Below, piece by piece: positions 8,432 to 18,080 of a stretch of 64,000 bases of DNA. Positions within the stretch are counted from its first letter, which is position 1, and the number at the start of each line of letters is the position of its first letter. A program made the translations under genes and the position numbers. Location: the NCBI RefSeq assembly GCF_934630525.1, contig NZ_CAKTVX010000006.1, forward strand, positions 1 through 64,000, in the 5' to 3' direction. Source of the stretch: an uncultured Slackia sp. Its GTDB lineage: Bacteria; Actinomycetota; Coriobacteriia; Coriobacteriales; Eggerthellaceae. The notes under the pieces are model-generated. The model was not told the origin of the DNA. It searched no databases and worked only from the letters and a program-made list of their open reading frames with translations.

Positions 8432-8468
8432 AAAAACGCCGGATGCGTATGATGCATCCGGCGTTTTC
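8432..8468. terminator. Bidirectional intrinsic terminator
   Basis: AAAACGCCGGATGC pairs with GCATCCGGCGTTTT. A and T tracts on either side let it serve both the thioesterase and the convergent gene at 8535. Confidence 0.9.
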
Positions 8469-8534
8469 TAATTTGTTCGCGCTGGCCCGCATTGGCTTGC
8501 GCGTTTCCGTGCGCAGCTTTTCGCAGGCCCGTTT

Positions 8535-9389
8535 TTAGCGAATGGTGACGCCTTCGGGCAAATCGATTGCGCGGAAGTCGAATTCGTCGTCTTCCTGCTC
8601 CTCGGTGGGCGCGACGACCTCTTCAACGACGGGCGCGGGCTGGCCGAACGCTTCGTCGAACGCATCGAAGCTCGCGCGCGGCACGGCGAACACGATGGTT
8701 TTGATAGCGCCGGGGTGAGCGGCGATCCATTTCTGGAAAAGCTCGATGACCTGGGCGGGCTGGAAGCCTTGGCGTCCGCATGCGTAGGCGTTCACGATGA
8801 GCGTTTCGATCTCGTTGGCTGCGGCGATGTTGAGCATGGTTTCGATGCGGGCCGCCAAACAATCGAGGCATTCGCGCTCGGAGCGATGGTTTTCCAGGGC
8901 ACGCTCGCGGTTAGGCTCGGGCACGGCGATGACATTCGCCTCGCGAATTTCGCCTTCACGAATGAAAACGACGTTCGGCAAGTACATCGCGCGGCTCGTG
9001 AGCAGCATGCCGCACATGTAGCTGCGGTTCTGGTCGTGGTACGCCGGTTTCATGCCGCACAGAACGGGGTAGAGGTTGCTTTCCGAGCACAAGATTTGTT
9101 CGGGGCCGAAGGAGCCGTCTTCGTAGGCGCCGCCGGGGCGCGTGTAGGAAACGGGGTCGACGATGGCGGTTTTGCCCTGTGCGCGGCGAAGCGCGGTGGT
9201 GGTGAAATCGCTGGTCACCTGTGTTTCGGTTGCCTCAGCGGTGGGCTCGGGCAGCTCGAGCGCGAGCGCGTCGCCATCTTCATAGATGATGGCGGCATCG
9301 ATAGTCGCCTGGGTTTCTTTGGCGAATGCGCCTTTCATAAGGGCCAAATGCTTGGCGGCTTCAGCGCGGCGCTCGTCGCGAGTGGGCAT
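8535..9389 (-). CDS. TIGR02452-family macrodomain-like protein (microbial PARG-like)
   Basis: The protein has 284 residues and resembles the TIGR02452 family (DUF2263), related to bacterial poly(ADP-ribose) glycohydrolases, which remove or bind ADP-ribose. Seen: DPVSYTRPGGAYEDGSFGPEQILCSESNLYPVL, equivalent to the family's N-P-x-x-PGG ... QEE signature, then SPNVVFIREGE-like strand and NAYACGRQGFQP. The QEE catalytic glutamates of true glycohydrolases read PEQILC here, so activity may differ. The last 45 residues are an acidic tail. Start has GGGAGG upstream. Converges on the thioesterase. Confidence 0.75.
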   Translation of the reverse strand: MPTRDERRAEAAKHLALMKGAFAKETQATIDAAIIYEDGDALALELPEPTAEATETQVTSDFTTTALRRAQGKTAIVDPVSYTRPGGAYEDGSFGPEQILCSESNLYPVLCGMKPAYHDQNRSYMCGMLLTSRAMYLPNVVFIREGEIREANVIAVPEPNRERALENHRSERECLDCLAARIETMLNIAAANEIETLIVNAYACGRQGFQPAQVIELFQKWIAAHPGAIKTIVFAVPRASFDAFDEAFGQPAPVVEEVVAPTEEQEDDEFDFRAIDLPEGVTIR

Positions 9390-9927
9390 GATTTCCTCCC
9401 TTGGTCGGAATTATCGAGTTCGTCGTCGATTGTAGTTGAATGCGCTCCGCACAACAACGCAGCCCAGTCGCATGTCGCGCAATTGCAATGTTGGGGTCAA
9501 TGGCCTCTAAAAAACATCTACTGAGGAAAAGATAGCAGAGCACTAAATAAGTATTAGTACCTAAAAGTTATATAAGTATATAGAAGTTCTCATATGGAAG
9601 CGGCCAATCGCGCCTCTGGAATCTGGCGGGCGTAAGGCTTGCGTGGCGGCGATGGTGGCAGGTCGCCGTGGGCCAAGCATGCGTTCCAAGCGCAAAAAGC
9701 CGGATCCATATTGCTTCCAACCAGCGCTTTCTTCCAGGGGGTCGTGAATACGGCCCCTTTGCATGTCGCGTCGCACGTGCGAACCTTCCGACGTCGGGCT
9801 CTTCCTTGCAAGAAATGAGAGCAAGTCGCTGTCTATTTTGGCCATTTTCGTTGCGAAATGGCACTTCCGCAGAAACCAAAGGGGTCGAATAATCAAAGTA
9901 ACTATCTTTGGGCGAAAGGAGCCGTGC
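9390..9927. other. Intergenic region with an AT-rich block
   Basis: No supportable gene. Bases about 9505-9595 are strikingly AT-rich against the high-GC background and probably hold promoters for the divergent neighbours. A small inverted repeat, GCCATTT/AAATGGC (9841-9863), lies downstream, and the region may be a long 5' leader for the surface-protein transcript. Confidence 0.5.
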
Positions 9928-9993
9928 ATGAAAGTAGGAAGGGTCAAACGATGGGCATATAAGGCGGGAAGCACGAAGGAGGCCACACCATGA
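9928..9993 (+). CDS. Short leader ORF (21 aa) overlapping the surface-protein start
   Basis: A 21-codon ORF with a strong CGAAAGGAG site eight bases before ATG. Its TGA overlaps the ATG of the 2460-residue surface protein as ATGA. The product is basic (MKVGRVKRWAYKAG...). A leader peptide giving translational coupling is the simplest reading. A second ribosome site (AAGGAGG at 9977-9983) inside the ORF serves the large gene, so coupling need not be absolute. Confidence 0.5.
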   Translation: MKVGRVKRWAYKAGSTKEATP

Positions 9994-12900
9994 AGCGATT
10001 GAAAATGGCGATTGCGGCTCTGCTCGCATTCGCGCTGCTCCCCTTAATTGGGAGCACGGCTTTGGCCGACGAATCGAGCGCGTCGTCGCGCGCGCAGCAG
10101 ATTCGTGCGGCGGCAAACATTGAGACGATCGCCGACACATCGACGATGGGCGATTGGTCTGGCGTCGTCGAAAACACGACCCAAAACATTGGCCGTATTT
10201 GGACTGATAAAACGGTATCGACTGGCGATATCGGCATTTCAGGCGCCATGAGCGCTACGGTTTCTAAGGGCGATTCCGATTTCATTACAGCGCTTTCAGT
10301 GCTTTCTTCTACGTCGAATATCGCGTCGACGTCAACTACGCCGCTTGACATCGTGCTCGTGCTCGATGCCTCGGGGTCTATGAACGACCCCATGACCGGT
10401 GGAAAACGCATCGACGCTCTGCGAAGTGCCGCGAATGCGTTTATCGACGAGATTGCAACGCAAAATGCGAGCATTTCCGATGCGACGAAGCAGCATCAGG
10501 TTTCTATCGTGAAGTTCGCCGGAAACAAGACTGAGCGAGTCGGCAACGACACGTATCGCAAGGAAGGGCACGAGTATAACTACAGTCAGGTCATGAAGGG
10601 CATGACGGCGTGCACCAATGAGACGAAGGACGCTTTCAAGAGCCAGGTCAATGCCATACGGCCCAATGGCGCAACGCGCTCCGACTACGGCTTGCAGCTT
10701 GCGCAGGCCCAAACCTCCAACCGCGCCGATGCTAAGAAGATCGTTATTTTCTTCACCGATGGCACGCCGACTTCGTATAGCGAATTCGAGCCCGAAGTTG
10801 CCTCTGCTGCCGTGGCGGCTGCAAAGGCTATGAAAGACGAGGGCGCCTCGGTGTATACCATCGGCATTTTCAAGGACGCAAATCCGAATGCCGATGTAAG
10901 CGCTTCGGGAACCTCTAAAGAAAACAAGTTCATGCAGGCGGCTTCGAGCAATTACCCTGCAGCTACCTATGCGGAGAGCGGTTGGGGTTGGGATTCTTCG
11001 TGGAAGTGGAACTTCGGCGATCGCGCTGAAGGGTCTGACTTCTATAAGTCTGCTTCGAGCGCTAGCGAGCTCTCGAAAATCTTCGAGGACATCTCTAAGG
11101 AAATCGTGAAGGGCGCGGGCTATCCCACGGACGCTCGTGAAGGCTTTGAGATGAGCGATGGCTACGTCACGTTCGACGACTCGCTGGGCTCGTACATGCA
11201 GGTTGACGCGTTCAAGGCGATCGTGGTGAACAACCACGTGTTTAGCGACGTGACGAAAACCTCGACCGATACTGCCGATACCTATACATTTGCAGGCACG
11301 ACCGAACTGAACGGCAAAACCGTGAGCTTGGGCAATATCGTGATCACCGTGACGAAATCGAGCGATGTGGCCACGGGCGATAAGGTTCAGGTGAAAGTTC
11401 CCGCGGGCCTTATTCCGCTGCGCAACTTCAATGTGAACGAAACTGCGGGCACCATGACGGTGAGCGATATGTATCCGCTGCGCGTTTTCTTCACGTCGAG
11501 CATTAAGCCCGATGCGCTTGCGCTTGTCGCGAATCCCGATGAAGCTATGGCGAAATATATCGCGGCCAACACCGAAAACGGCAAGGTGAATTTCTACGCG
11601 AATGCGTTCACTCCGGGCGCTGCGCTGGGCGATACGGTCTCACACTTCAATCCTTCTAAGGGCAATGCGTACTACTACTTCACGCACGACACCCCAATTT
11701 ATACCGACGAAGCGTGCACGCAGCCTGCGACTCGCGGCGTGATCGGTGCGGGTGGAGCGTATTACTACCAGAACCATTTCTTCGCGATGGGCGAAGGTGG
11801 CGCTGCCGTTTCGCAAACGGAAGTCGTGAGTTTCCCGTACGGCACGGCCGAGCAATTCTCGGGCGCTCTTGCGTACGATGCCAGTGGCAACGCCTATTTC
11901 AAGGCTGGCACGGCGCGTTTGACGTACATCAATGAGCTCGTGAAACCGAAGACGGAAAACATCACCGGCACGGCGACCGACGTGCTGAACCCGAAGTGGA
12001 ACAGCGAGACGTCGACCTCGGCTGCGACGACGGTTATTTCGCATTTGGGCAACAATGGCAAGCTGTCGGTCGAAATTCCGGGAACGCTTGCGGTCTCGAA
12101 GGCACTCGACATGCCCGAAGGCTTCGATGCGGCCGATTATGCCGACAAGTCGTTTGATTTCGAGCTTACGGTAGAGGCTGCGGCAGGTAAAACGCTACAT
12201 GCCGAAGTGAAGAACGCCGCGGGAGAGGTGTGCGGCGACCCGTTTGAGCTGGAATTCGACGAGAATGGGAAAGCGACGCACTCGATCAAGGCCGACGAAA
12301 CGCTGTATGTGTATGGCGTTGCTCCGAATGCCGCCTATTCGGTTGAGGAGTTGCTGAATGTGCCTGCCGACGATGGTTCGTTGACGCATGCGAACCCTGG
12401 TTTCTCGCAGACGTCTCCGGTCGATGAAGAAGGCAAGGCGATTGCCGCGACGGGCACGGTTGTGGCGGGCGAGGTTACGAAGGCCGAGTTCGTGAACACG
12501 TATGCCGCGCAGGGCACGCTGGAAGGCGCAACTGCGCTTGCGGGTGAGAAGGTCCTCGACGGCCGTGCTTGGCTGTCCAGCGATAAATTCACGTTCCTGC
12601 TGAAAGACGCCAATACGTCCGTGGTCGCTCCGATGCCCGAGGGCGCAAGCGATGGCGAGGCGCGTCTTGAAGTGACGCAGGCTGAAGGCACGCCAGCGGG
12701 CACGCAGGTTGGTTTCCATTTCGGCGACATCGTGTACACGCAGCCTGGCACGTATATCTACCAGATTTACGAATCGGAAGAAATGAGCACCGTTAACCCG
12801 GGTGTTTCCATGTCGCAAGCCTTGTACGAGGTGAAGGTTGTTGTTGCCGATAAACATGATGGCACGCTTTCGGTCGAATCGGTCATGACGAAGCTCGCGG

Positions 12901-15900
12901 GCGACGACGGCGTTGAATTTGAAACGCCCGAGGCTGCCGAGCTCGCTGCGTTTACGAACGCGTTCAGCGACAAGAGCGTGACCTGGAACCCGAGCGGCAT
13001 GAAAACGTGGAGCGACGCAACGGGCCAGCGCGCGCTTGAGTCGGGCATGTTCTTCGTAATGGCGAAAACGACTGACGCTTCGGCTCCGTTGTCCGAGGGG
13101 GATGGCGTTGAGGTCGCGACGGGCAAAACCGCCGCCGGCGCCGATTACCGCGGCGTGGTGTCGACGGTTTCTGCGAGCGGAAGCATCGCGTTCCCCCAGG
13201 CAACGTTCAGCCTGAGCGACTTGGGTGGCGCGCAAAGCAAGACGTATGTCTACGAAATTACTGAAGTGGTGAAGGTCGGCAATGCGTGGGTTGATGCGAA
13301 AGATTTGACCGCTGGCCAAGGTTTGCCTGGCGTGACGTATGATCACGCAGTGTGGCAGGCGATCGTCACGGTTGAAAGCGTAGGCGAGGGCGCCGATGCC
13401 CATATCGAGCTGAGCGTGGCGTACGCCAAGCAGGGTGCCGCGACCGACGCGGAAGCTGTTCCGACCGACGCGAAGGCGTTTGCATTCGAAAACAGCTACA
13501 GCCCCGAACCTGCCGTGGCCACGATTTCTGGCGCAAAGGCGTTCCAGGGCCGCGCGATGACTGAAGCTGAAAGCTTCGAGTTCAGCTTGGCACCGGCCAA
13601 TAAGGCCGCGACTGATGCGTTCGGCGCCGATTTTGCCAAGCAGGCAACGGTAAGCGGTTTGGCGAATGGCGATTCGAAGACTTTCGACTTCGATGAGCTG
13701 TCGTTCGTAAAGCCTGGCACGTATACGTTCAAGATGGTCGAGAACGCTTACTGCGGCGAGGCGCTGAACTCCGAAGCTGCGCAGGCGAGCCATATCGCGT
13801 TCGACACCCATGAATACACGGTAACGGTCAAGGTGACCGACGATTATTCGGGTACTTTGCAGGCCGAGGTTTCCTATGAGGGCGAGGCGACCTTCGCCAA
13901 TACATATTCTGAGGAAAAGACGTACGGCAGCTTTGGCGGCCTTGCGGTGAAGAAGGCGCTCGAGGGCCGCACAATGCATGCGGGCGAATTCGCCTTCGTG
14001 ATTGAAGGGGCCGATGACGCCTCGAAGGCGCTGCTTAAGAGCGTTGGCGCAGACGACAGTGGCGTGCTTCAGTTCAGCAATCCGAACGATCGCGCCGCAG
14101 GCGTGGCCGACGTCATGAAGCCGATTGACGGCATCACGTTTACACAGGCCGACGCGGGCAAGACGTTTGAGTTCGCCGTGAGCGAAGTTGTTTCCGGCGA
14201 CGATGGCAAACTTGCTGGCGTGACCTACGATGACGCGACCCATAAGGTTGAAATTGCCGTAAGCCTGAAGGATGGCATGAGCCTTGATGTGGCGACGTAT
14301 GTCGACGGCGAGCTGGTCGAAAGCGGCACTCCGACGGTGGCTTTCGCGAACATCTACAAACCAGCCGATGTGGGCTTTGCGACAACGAACTTCGGTTTGA
14401 ACAAGGTTCTTGAGGGTCGCGATTGGGCTGAAAACGATAGCTTCTCGTTCTCGATTGTGGCCGAAACCGAAGGCGCTCCTATGCCCTCCGGCGGCGCGAC
14501 TACGACTGTTCAGTCGACGAGCGTCAAAGATGGCGAGGCGGTGGCGTTTGACTTCGGCACCATCACGTTTACGGCGAAGGACATGTTCGTTGATGGCAGC
14601 GCGGTCACGAGCAGGACGTTCGTCTACACCGTGAGCGAGACCAAGCCCGACCCCGCGAAGGCTGGCATCCAGTACAGCACGAATGTCGCGAAGGTTTATG
14701 TGACGGTGACCGACGACGGCGAGGGCTGCTTGGTTGCTACGTCCTCGACCGAGAACGGCACGTTCGTGAACAAATACGAAACGAGCCTCAACTACACGGC
14801 TGCTGGCGGGCTGACGCTGACGAAGACCTTGAATGGCCGCGACATGACCCAGGGCCAGTTCCAGATTCAGGTTGTGCCTGGCGACGAGGCTTCGGCTGCG
14901 GCGCTTGGCCTGCCCGTGAGCGGCAAGGTGTTCGATATGCCTGCTGCTTTGGACGGCAATGCGGCGAGCGCGCTGGTGTGCAGCGATGCGGAATTCACGC
15001 AGCTCGATGTGGGTAAAACGTTCGCGTATACCGTTTCCGAGCTTGGCGAGGCAAGTAATGGGTATGCCTACGATAAGGCCGTTCGTACGGTGACGATTTC
15101 CGTGAGCGATGATCCCGCCACGGCGACGCTTACGGCAACTACGACGGTTTCTGGCGGCCCCGACGCTGCGACGTATACCTACAAGACGGGCGATAGCCCA
15201 GCGGCCGTTGCTGCTAAAGTGGCGTTCACGAACAACTATTCCGCTTTGGGGAGCGTTGACGTGAATGCGACGAAAACCTTGAGTGGCCGCGCGTTGGTCG
15301 AAGGCGAGTTTGCCTTTGGCGTGCAGTATGCCAGCGGTGAAGCGGCTGGCAGCGACGTGCTTACGGCGACGAATGCGGCCGACGGCACGGTTGCGTTCGG
15401 CACGCTGAGTTTTGATACGGCGATGCTGAGCGATTTAGTCGCGAAGAGCTCTGCCACGAAGATTGCAAACGACAATGGCAGCGTGACCTGGACTATTCCG
15501 TGTATTGCGTACGAGAAGACTGATAGGCTCTCTGATCGCGGCGTTACCGCAACGACTCAGCAGATTCCGTTCGCCATCAAGGCTGTCGATGGTGGCTCTG
15601 GCGAGCTTATCGTGAGCATCGAGACTGGCGAGAAGGGTTTGGCTTTCGAGAACACGTACGGAACGGGCGATGCGTCGGTGAGCGTGATGGGCGTGAAGCG
15701 TTTGAGCCACGCCGATGGTTTGACCCCGGGCGACATCACGGGCAAATTCACGTTCACTATTACGTCGAATGAAGAGGGCGCTCCCATGCCCGAGCACGCG
15801 ACCACGACGAACGCTGCTGATGGCAGCATCGATTTCGGCAAAATCGTGTTTACGCTCGATTCGCTGAACAAGGCGCTGGGCACCACGCAGCAAGGAACGA

Positions 15901-17372
15901 CTGTCGATGGCGGTGGCGCGATTGCCCAGGCTGCGGCTCCTGCCGTGAATGATGCTGCGGCTGCGAACGCGGCTGCAGGCGTTGAAGTTGCGGGCGATTC
16001 CGCAACGCCTGCGCAGGCGGCGACGGGCAATGAGCCTGTTGGTGATGCCGCCGATTCCGCGGCGAATGCCGACGGCGCTGGTCAGGGCGCGATTCCTGTG
16101 AGCGACGATGCAGTTGGGCTCGCTGCGGCGAGCGGCGTTGAGCCTGCGGCAGTTGACGCTGCGGCCAATGCAGACGCTGCGGATCCGAGCGGCAATGCGA
16201 GCGATCAGCCGACGGCTCTTGCGGCTTCCGACAATGCTGTAGCGGCTGCCAACGTGGCAACCGACAATGCAGCGGCGAGTGCCCAGGGCGATGCCTCCGC
16301 GGCGCAAACCGCGACGGTGCGCTCCCATGTGTTCACCTATACGATTGCCGAGACCGGTAGCGCGCCTGGCGTTACCAACGATACCAGCGTGAAAACGGTG
16401 AGCTTCAAGGTGACCGATAACGGCAAGGGTGAGCTGACGGTTGAACGTGTCGGCGACGAGACCAAGCCGATGTTCGAGTTCACTAACGCGTACAGCGTTA
16501 CCCCCGTTGAGTCGAGCGTGACCGAACAGATTACGGTCTCGAAGTCGCTCGTGGGGCGCGCGTTGGTCGAACGCGAGTTCTTCTTCGAGCTTGTTGAAGA
16601 TGGCCAGGTTGTGGCCCGCGGTACGAACGATGCTGCAGGCAACGTGGTCATGAACGCGGTTACGTATACGACGGCTGGCAAACACGATTACGTTCTGCGC
16701 GAGGTGGGCGCTGGAACGACGCATAACGGCGTGACGTTCGACGGTAAATCGATCGCGATTCACACGAGCGTAACTGATAACGGCAAGGGCGAGCTGGTGG
16801 TTAAGCATGCGCTTGCCGCGGATGATGCCAATGCTGCGTTTGTGAATACGTACGCGCACGGCACGACGAGCGTGGTGCTTGGCGCAACGAAGGTGCTGAG
16901 TGGCAAGGCTTTGGCCGATGGTCAGTTCACCTTCGCGCTGACTGCGGAAGACGGCACGGTTTACCAGGCGAAGAACGACGCTGCGGGATCGATCGCGTTC
17001 CCCGCGCTGACGTTTGCGGAACCCGGCACCTACGTGTATACGATTTCCGAGGTGAACGACAAGCAGGCGAACGTGATCTACGATACCGCGACGTACAAAG
17101 TTGTCGTGAACGTGGTTGACGATGGCCAGGGGAATTTGGTCGCGACGGTGGCTTATGACGACGGCATGGCCCCGACGTTCAAGAATTCCTACACTGCGCC
17201 TGCTCCTACGCCTACGCCGGGCGGTGGCGCAACGACGCCGAAGAATCCGGTTGTGAAGCTGTTCTCGAAGACAGCTGACGATGTTGGGTTGATGCTTGGC
17301 GCGGCTGCGGTTGCGGCTGGGCTTGCGCTGGTGGTTTGCGGCGCGGCTGTTTGCTGGCGTCGTCGCAGCTAG
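9990..17372 (+). CDS. Giant von Willebrand A / FctA-repeat surface protein (2460 aa)
   Basis: Adhesin or pilin-like surface protein. Signal peptide at residues 1-26 (AIAALLAFALLPLIGSTALA). A von Willebrand A domain spans about 115-370 with an intact MIDAS (D126-A-S128-G-S130, and D257 in FFTDGTPT). After a beta-rich spacer with one pilin-like module (about 690-838) come ten FctA/Spy0128-like modules (about 838-2399). Each opens with a K-x-L-x-GR phrase and closes with F-x-N-x-Y; the Lys and Asn are the residues that form isopeptide bonds in this family. The tail is PTPTPGGG, a helix and WRRRS, with no LPXTG. Module 8 carries an Ala/Asp-rich insert of about 140 residues. Role: probably adhesion to host or matrix (inference). 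Confidence 0.88.
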   Translation: MKRLKMAIAALLAFALLPLIGSTALADESSASSRAQQIRAAANIETIADTSTMGDWSGVVENTTQNIGRIWTDKTVSTGDIGISGAMSATVSKGDSDFITALSVLSSTSNIASTSTTPLDIVLVLDASGSMNDPMTGGKRIDALRSAANAFIDEIATQNASISDATKQHQVSIVKFAGNKTERVGNDTYRKEGHEYNYSQVMKGMTACTNETKDAFKSQVNAIRPNGATRSDYGLQLAQAQTSNRADAKKIVIFFTDGTPTSYSEFEPEVASAAVAAAKAMKDEGASVYTIGIFKDANPNADVSASGTSKENKFMQAASSNYPAATYAESGWGWDSSWKWNFGDRAEGSDFYKSASSASELSKIFEDISKEIVKGAGYPTDAREGFEMSDGYVTFDDSLGSYMQVDAFKAIVVNNHVFSDVTKTSTDTADTYTFAGTTELNGKTVSLGNIVITVTKSSDVATGDKVQVKVPAGLIPLRNFNVNETAGTMTVSDMYPLRVFFTSSIKPDALALVANPDEAMAKYIAANTENGKVNFYANAFTPGAALGDTVSHFNPSKGNAYYYFTHDTPIYTDEACTQPATRGVIGAGGAYYYQNHFFAMGEGGAAVSQTEVVSFPYGTAEQFSGALAYDASGNAYFKAGTARLTYINELVKPKTENITGTATDVLNPKWNSETSTSAATTVISHLGNNGKLSVEIPGTLAVSKALDMPEGFDAADYADKSFDFELTVEAAAGKTLHAEVKNAAGEVCGDPFELEFDENGKATHSIKADETLYVYGVAPNAAYSVEELLNVPADDGSLTHANPGFSQTSPVDEEGKAIAATGTVVAGEVTKAEFVNTYAAQGTLEGATALAGEKVLDGRAWLSSDKFTFLLKDANTSVVAPMPEGASDGEARLEVTQAEGTPAGTQVGFHFGDIVYTQPGTYIYQIYESEEMSTVNPGVSMSQALYEVKVVVADKHDGTLSVESVMTKLAGDDGVEFETPEAAELAAFTNAFSDKSVTWNPSGMKTWSDATGQRALESGMFFVMAKTTDASAPLSEGDGVEVATGKTAAGADYRGVVSTVSASGSIAFPQATFSLSDLGGAQSKTYVYEITEVVKVGNAWVDAKDLTAGQGLPGVTYDHAVWQAIVTVESVGEGADAHIELSVAYAKQGAATDAEAVPTDAKAFAFENSYSPEPAVATISGAKAFQGRAMTEAESFEFSLAPANKAATDAFGADFAKQATVSGLANGDSKTFDFDELSFVKPGTYTFKMVENAYCGEALNSEAAQASHIAFDTHEYTVTVKVTDDYSGTLQAEVSYEGEATFANTYSEEKTYGSFGGLAVKKALEGRTMHAGEFAFVIEGADDASKALLKSVGADDSGVLQFSNPNDRAAGVADVMKPIDGITFTQADAGKTFEFAVSEVVSGDDGKLAGVTYDDATHKVEIAVSLKDGMSLDVATYVDGELVESGTPTVAFANIYKPADVGFATTNFGLNKVLEGRDWAENDSFSFSIVAETEGAPMPSGGATTTVQSTSVKDGEAVAFDFGTITFTAKDMFVDGSAVTSRTFVYTVSETKPDPAKAGIQYSTNVAKVYVTVTDDGEGCLVATSSTENGTFVNKYETSLNYTAAGGLTLTKTLNGRDMTQGQFQIQVVPGDEASAAALGLPVSGKVFDMPAALDGNAASALVCSDAEFTQLDVGKTFAYTVSELGEASNGYAYDKAVRTVTISVSDDPATATLTATTTVSGGPDAATYTYKTGDSPAAVAAKVAFTNNYSALGSVDVNATKTLSGRALVEGEFAFGVQYASGEAAGSDVLTATNAADGTVAFGTLSFDTAMLSDLVAKSSATKIANDNGSVTWTIPCIAYEKTDRLSDRGVTATTQQIPFAIKAVDGGSGELIVSIETGEKGLAFENTYGTGDASVSVMGVKRLSHADGLTPGDITGKFTFTITSNEEGAPMPEHATTTNAADGSIDFGKIVFTLDSLNKALGTTQQGTTVDGGGAIAQAAAPAVNDAAAANAAAGVEVAGDSATPAQAATGNEPVGDAADSAANADGAGQGAIPVSDDAVGLAAASGVEPAAVDAAANADAADPSGNASDQPTALAASDNAVAAANVATDNAAASAQGDASAAQTATVRSHVFTYTIAETGSAPGVTNDTSVKTVSFKVTDNGKGELTVERVGDETKPMFEFTNAYSVTPVESSVTEQITVSKSLVGRALVEREFFFELVEDGQVVARGTNDAAGNVVMNAVTYTTAGKHDYVLREVGAGTTHNGVTFDGKSIAIHTSVTDNGKGELVVKHALAADDANAAFVNTYAHGTTSVVLGATKVLSGKALADGQFTFALTAEDGTVYQAKNDAAGSIAFPALTFAEPGTYVYTISEVNDKQANVIYDTATYKVVVNVVDDGQGNLVATVAYDDGMAPTFKNSYTAPAPTPTPGGGATTPKNPVVKLFSKTADDVGLMLGAAAVAAGLALVVCGAAVCWRRRS

Positions 17373-17395
17373 CGAAGGGCGAGCGGTAGTGAATG

Positions 17396-17423
17396 GAGCG
17401 GCCCCGAGGAATCGGGGCCGCTC
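17396..17423 (+). terminator. Hairpin terminator of the surface-protein gene
   Basis: AGCGGCCCCGA pairs with TCGGGGCCGCT around a four-base loop 25 bases after the stop. The T tract is poor (TGCGTTT), so termination may be partial. Confidence 0.65.
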
Positions 17424-17425
17424 TG

Positions 17426-17523
17426 CGTTTGGGCGTTGAAGTTCTTATTGTTCGCGAGGGACGAGCGATCATGCCGCGTTTAGGCGCCGAAGTTCTTATT
17501 ATGATCGAGGAGCGAACGGCTGT
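17426..17523 (+). repeat. Imperfect tandem repeat, two units of about 45 bases
   Basis: Both units share CGTTT-GGCG-GAAGTTCTTATT followed by a GAGG/GAGCGA segment, at about 17426-17470 and 17478-17523. They lie between the surface gene and tRNA-fMet. Function unknown. Confidence 0.6.
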
Positions 17524-17577
17524 TTTGCGCCGATTGTGAAGAACTGGTGATCGGCGGCTATTCTCGGAAGTTCGGTC

Positions 17578-17605
17578 TTGCATTAATTGCCGAGGCTGGT
17601 AATAT
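17578..17605 (+). promoter_or_regulatory. Probable promoter of tRNA-fMet
   Basis: TTGCAT (17578-17583) and TAATAT (17600-17605) are separated by 16 bases and end 29 bases before the tRNA. Confidence 0.5.
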
Positions 17606-17634
17606 ATTTTCTTGCCTTAAGGCACCTAACATAT

Positions 17635-17712
17635 TGCGGGGTGGAGCAGTCTGGTCAGCTCGTCGGGCTCATAACCCGAAGGTCATCGGTTCAAATCCGG
17701 TCCCCGCGACCA
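17635..17712 (+). tRNA. Initiator tRNA-fMet (CAT), element integration site
   Basis: The cloverleaf folds fully. Acceptor stem 17635-17641 pairs with 17702-17708, and CCA is encoded. The anticodon loop CTCATAA gives CAT. Initiator hallmarks are present: three consecutive G-C pairs at the base of the anticodon stem (GGG/CCC), A11-U24 in the D stem, and a weak first acceptor pair (U1-G72 instead of the usual C1-A72 mismatch). Its 3' half is the attachment site of the island that follows, and the gene remains intact after integration. Confidence 0.93.
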
Positions 17713-17758
17713 AAAGTTTTAGCAGGTCAGAACGGTAAAAGTTCTGGTCTGCTTTTTT
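17668..17758 (+). repeat. attL: tRNA-fMet 3' half plus terminator
   Basis: This 91-base segment recurs at 34426-34516 with one mismatch. A 46-base core (17675-17720) recurs exactly at 48490-48535. It runs from the anticodon loop through the tRNA 3' end and its terminator. Confidence 0.92.
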
Positions 17759-17759
17759 A
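17721..17759 (+). terminator. tRNA-fMet terminator
   Basis: AGCAGGTCAGAAC pairs with GTTCTGGTCTGCT around GGTAAAA, then six T. Copies accompany the att repeats at 34479 and 48537. Confidence 0.88.
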
Positions 17760-17955
17760 TTTTCGACTCTCGAATTCGCCCCTGGGGAAGAATTTGAGAA
17801 GAATAGTTTTCACAACCCCTGGCAATAAAAGCAAAAATCTACCGAGAATTGTGGAGATTCGCGAAATCGGGCGATTCTCGAAGAAAAATATTGGGCAGGG
17901 AAAGAAGTCGCGGCATCTGAATATATGACGGCAAAGAGAGCTTAAAAGAAGAGAT

Positions 17956-18034
17956 GGCCCCGTTTTCAATATTTTCCATGCCTGAAGGGTCCTTTCTAAA
18001 CCCGTAAGGCGTGGGAATTGTTGGAAACGGGGCC
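17956..18034. other. Long stepped hairpin (79 bases), possible structured RNA
   Basis: Outer arms GGCCCCGTTT and AAACGGGGCC, middle arms TTCCATGCCT and AGGCGTGGGAA, inner arms GGGT and ACCC form one long rod with small bulges. It lies in the left 350 bases of element 1 (17760-18080), where no gene is supportable. It could be a regulatory RNA, a strong bidirectional terminator or a replication/transfer structure. Confidence 0.6.
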
Positions 18035-18080
18035 TTGATCCAATCGGAGCGATGACGCCTGACGGCAATGACGGCTATTT

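Noticed and set aside
12195..14243. 682-codon minus-strand open frame
   Set aside because: Antisense to the surface-protein repeats; Arg/His-rich shadow composition.
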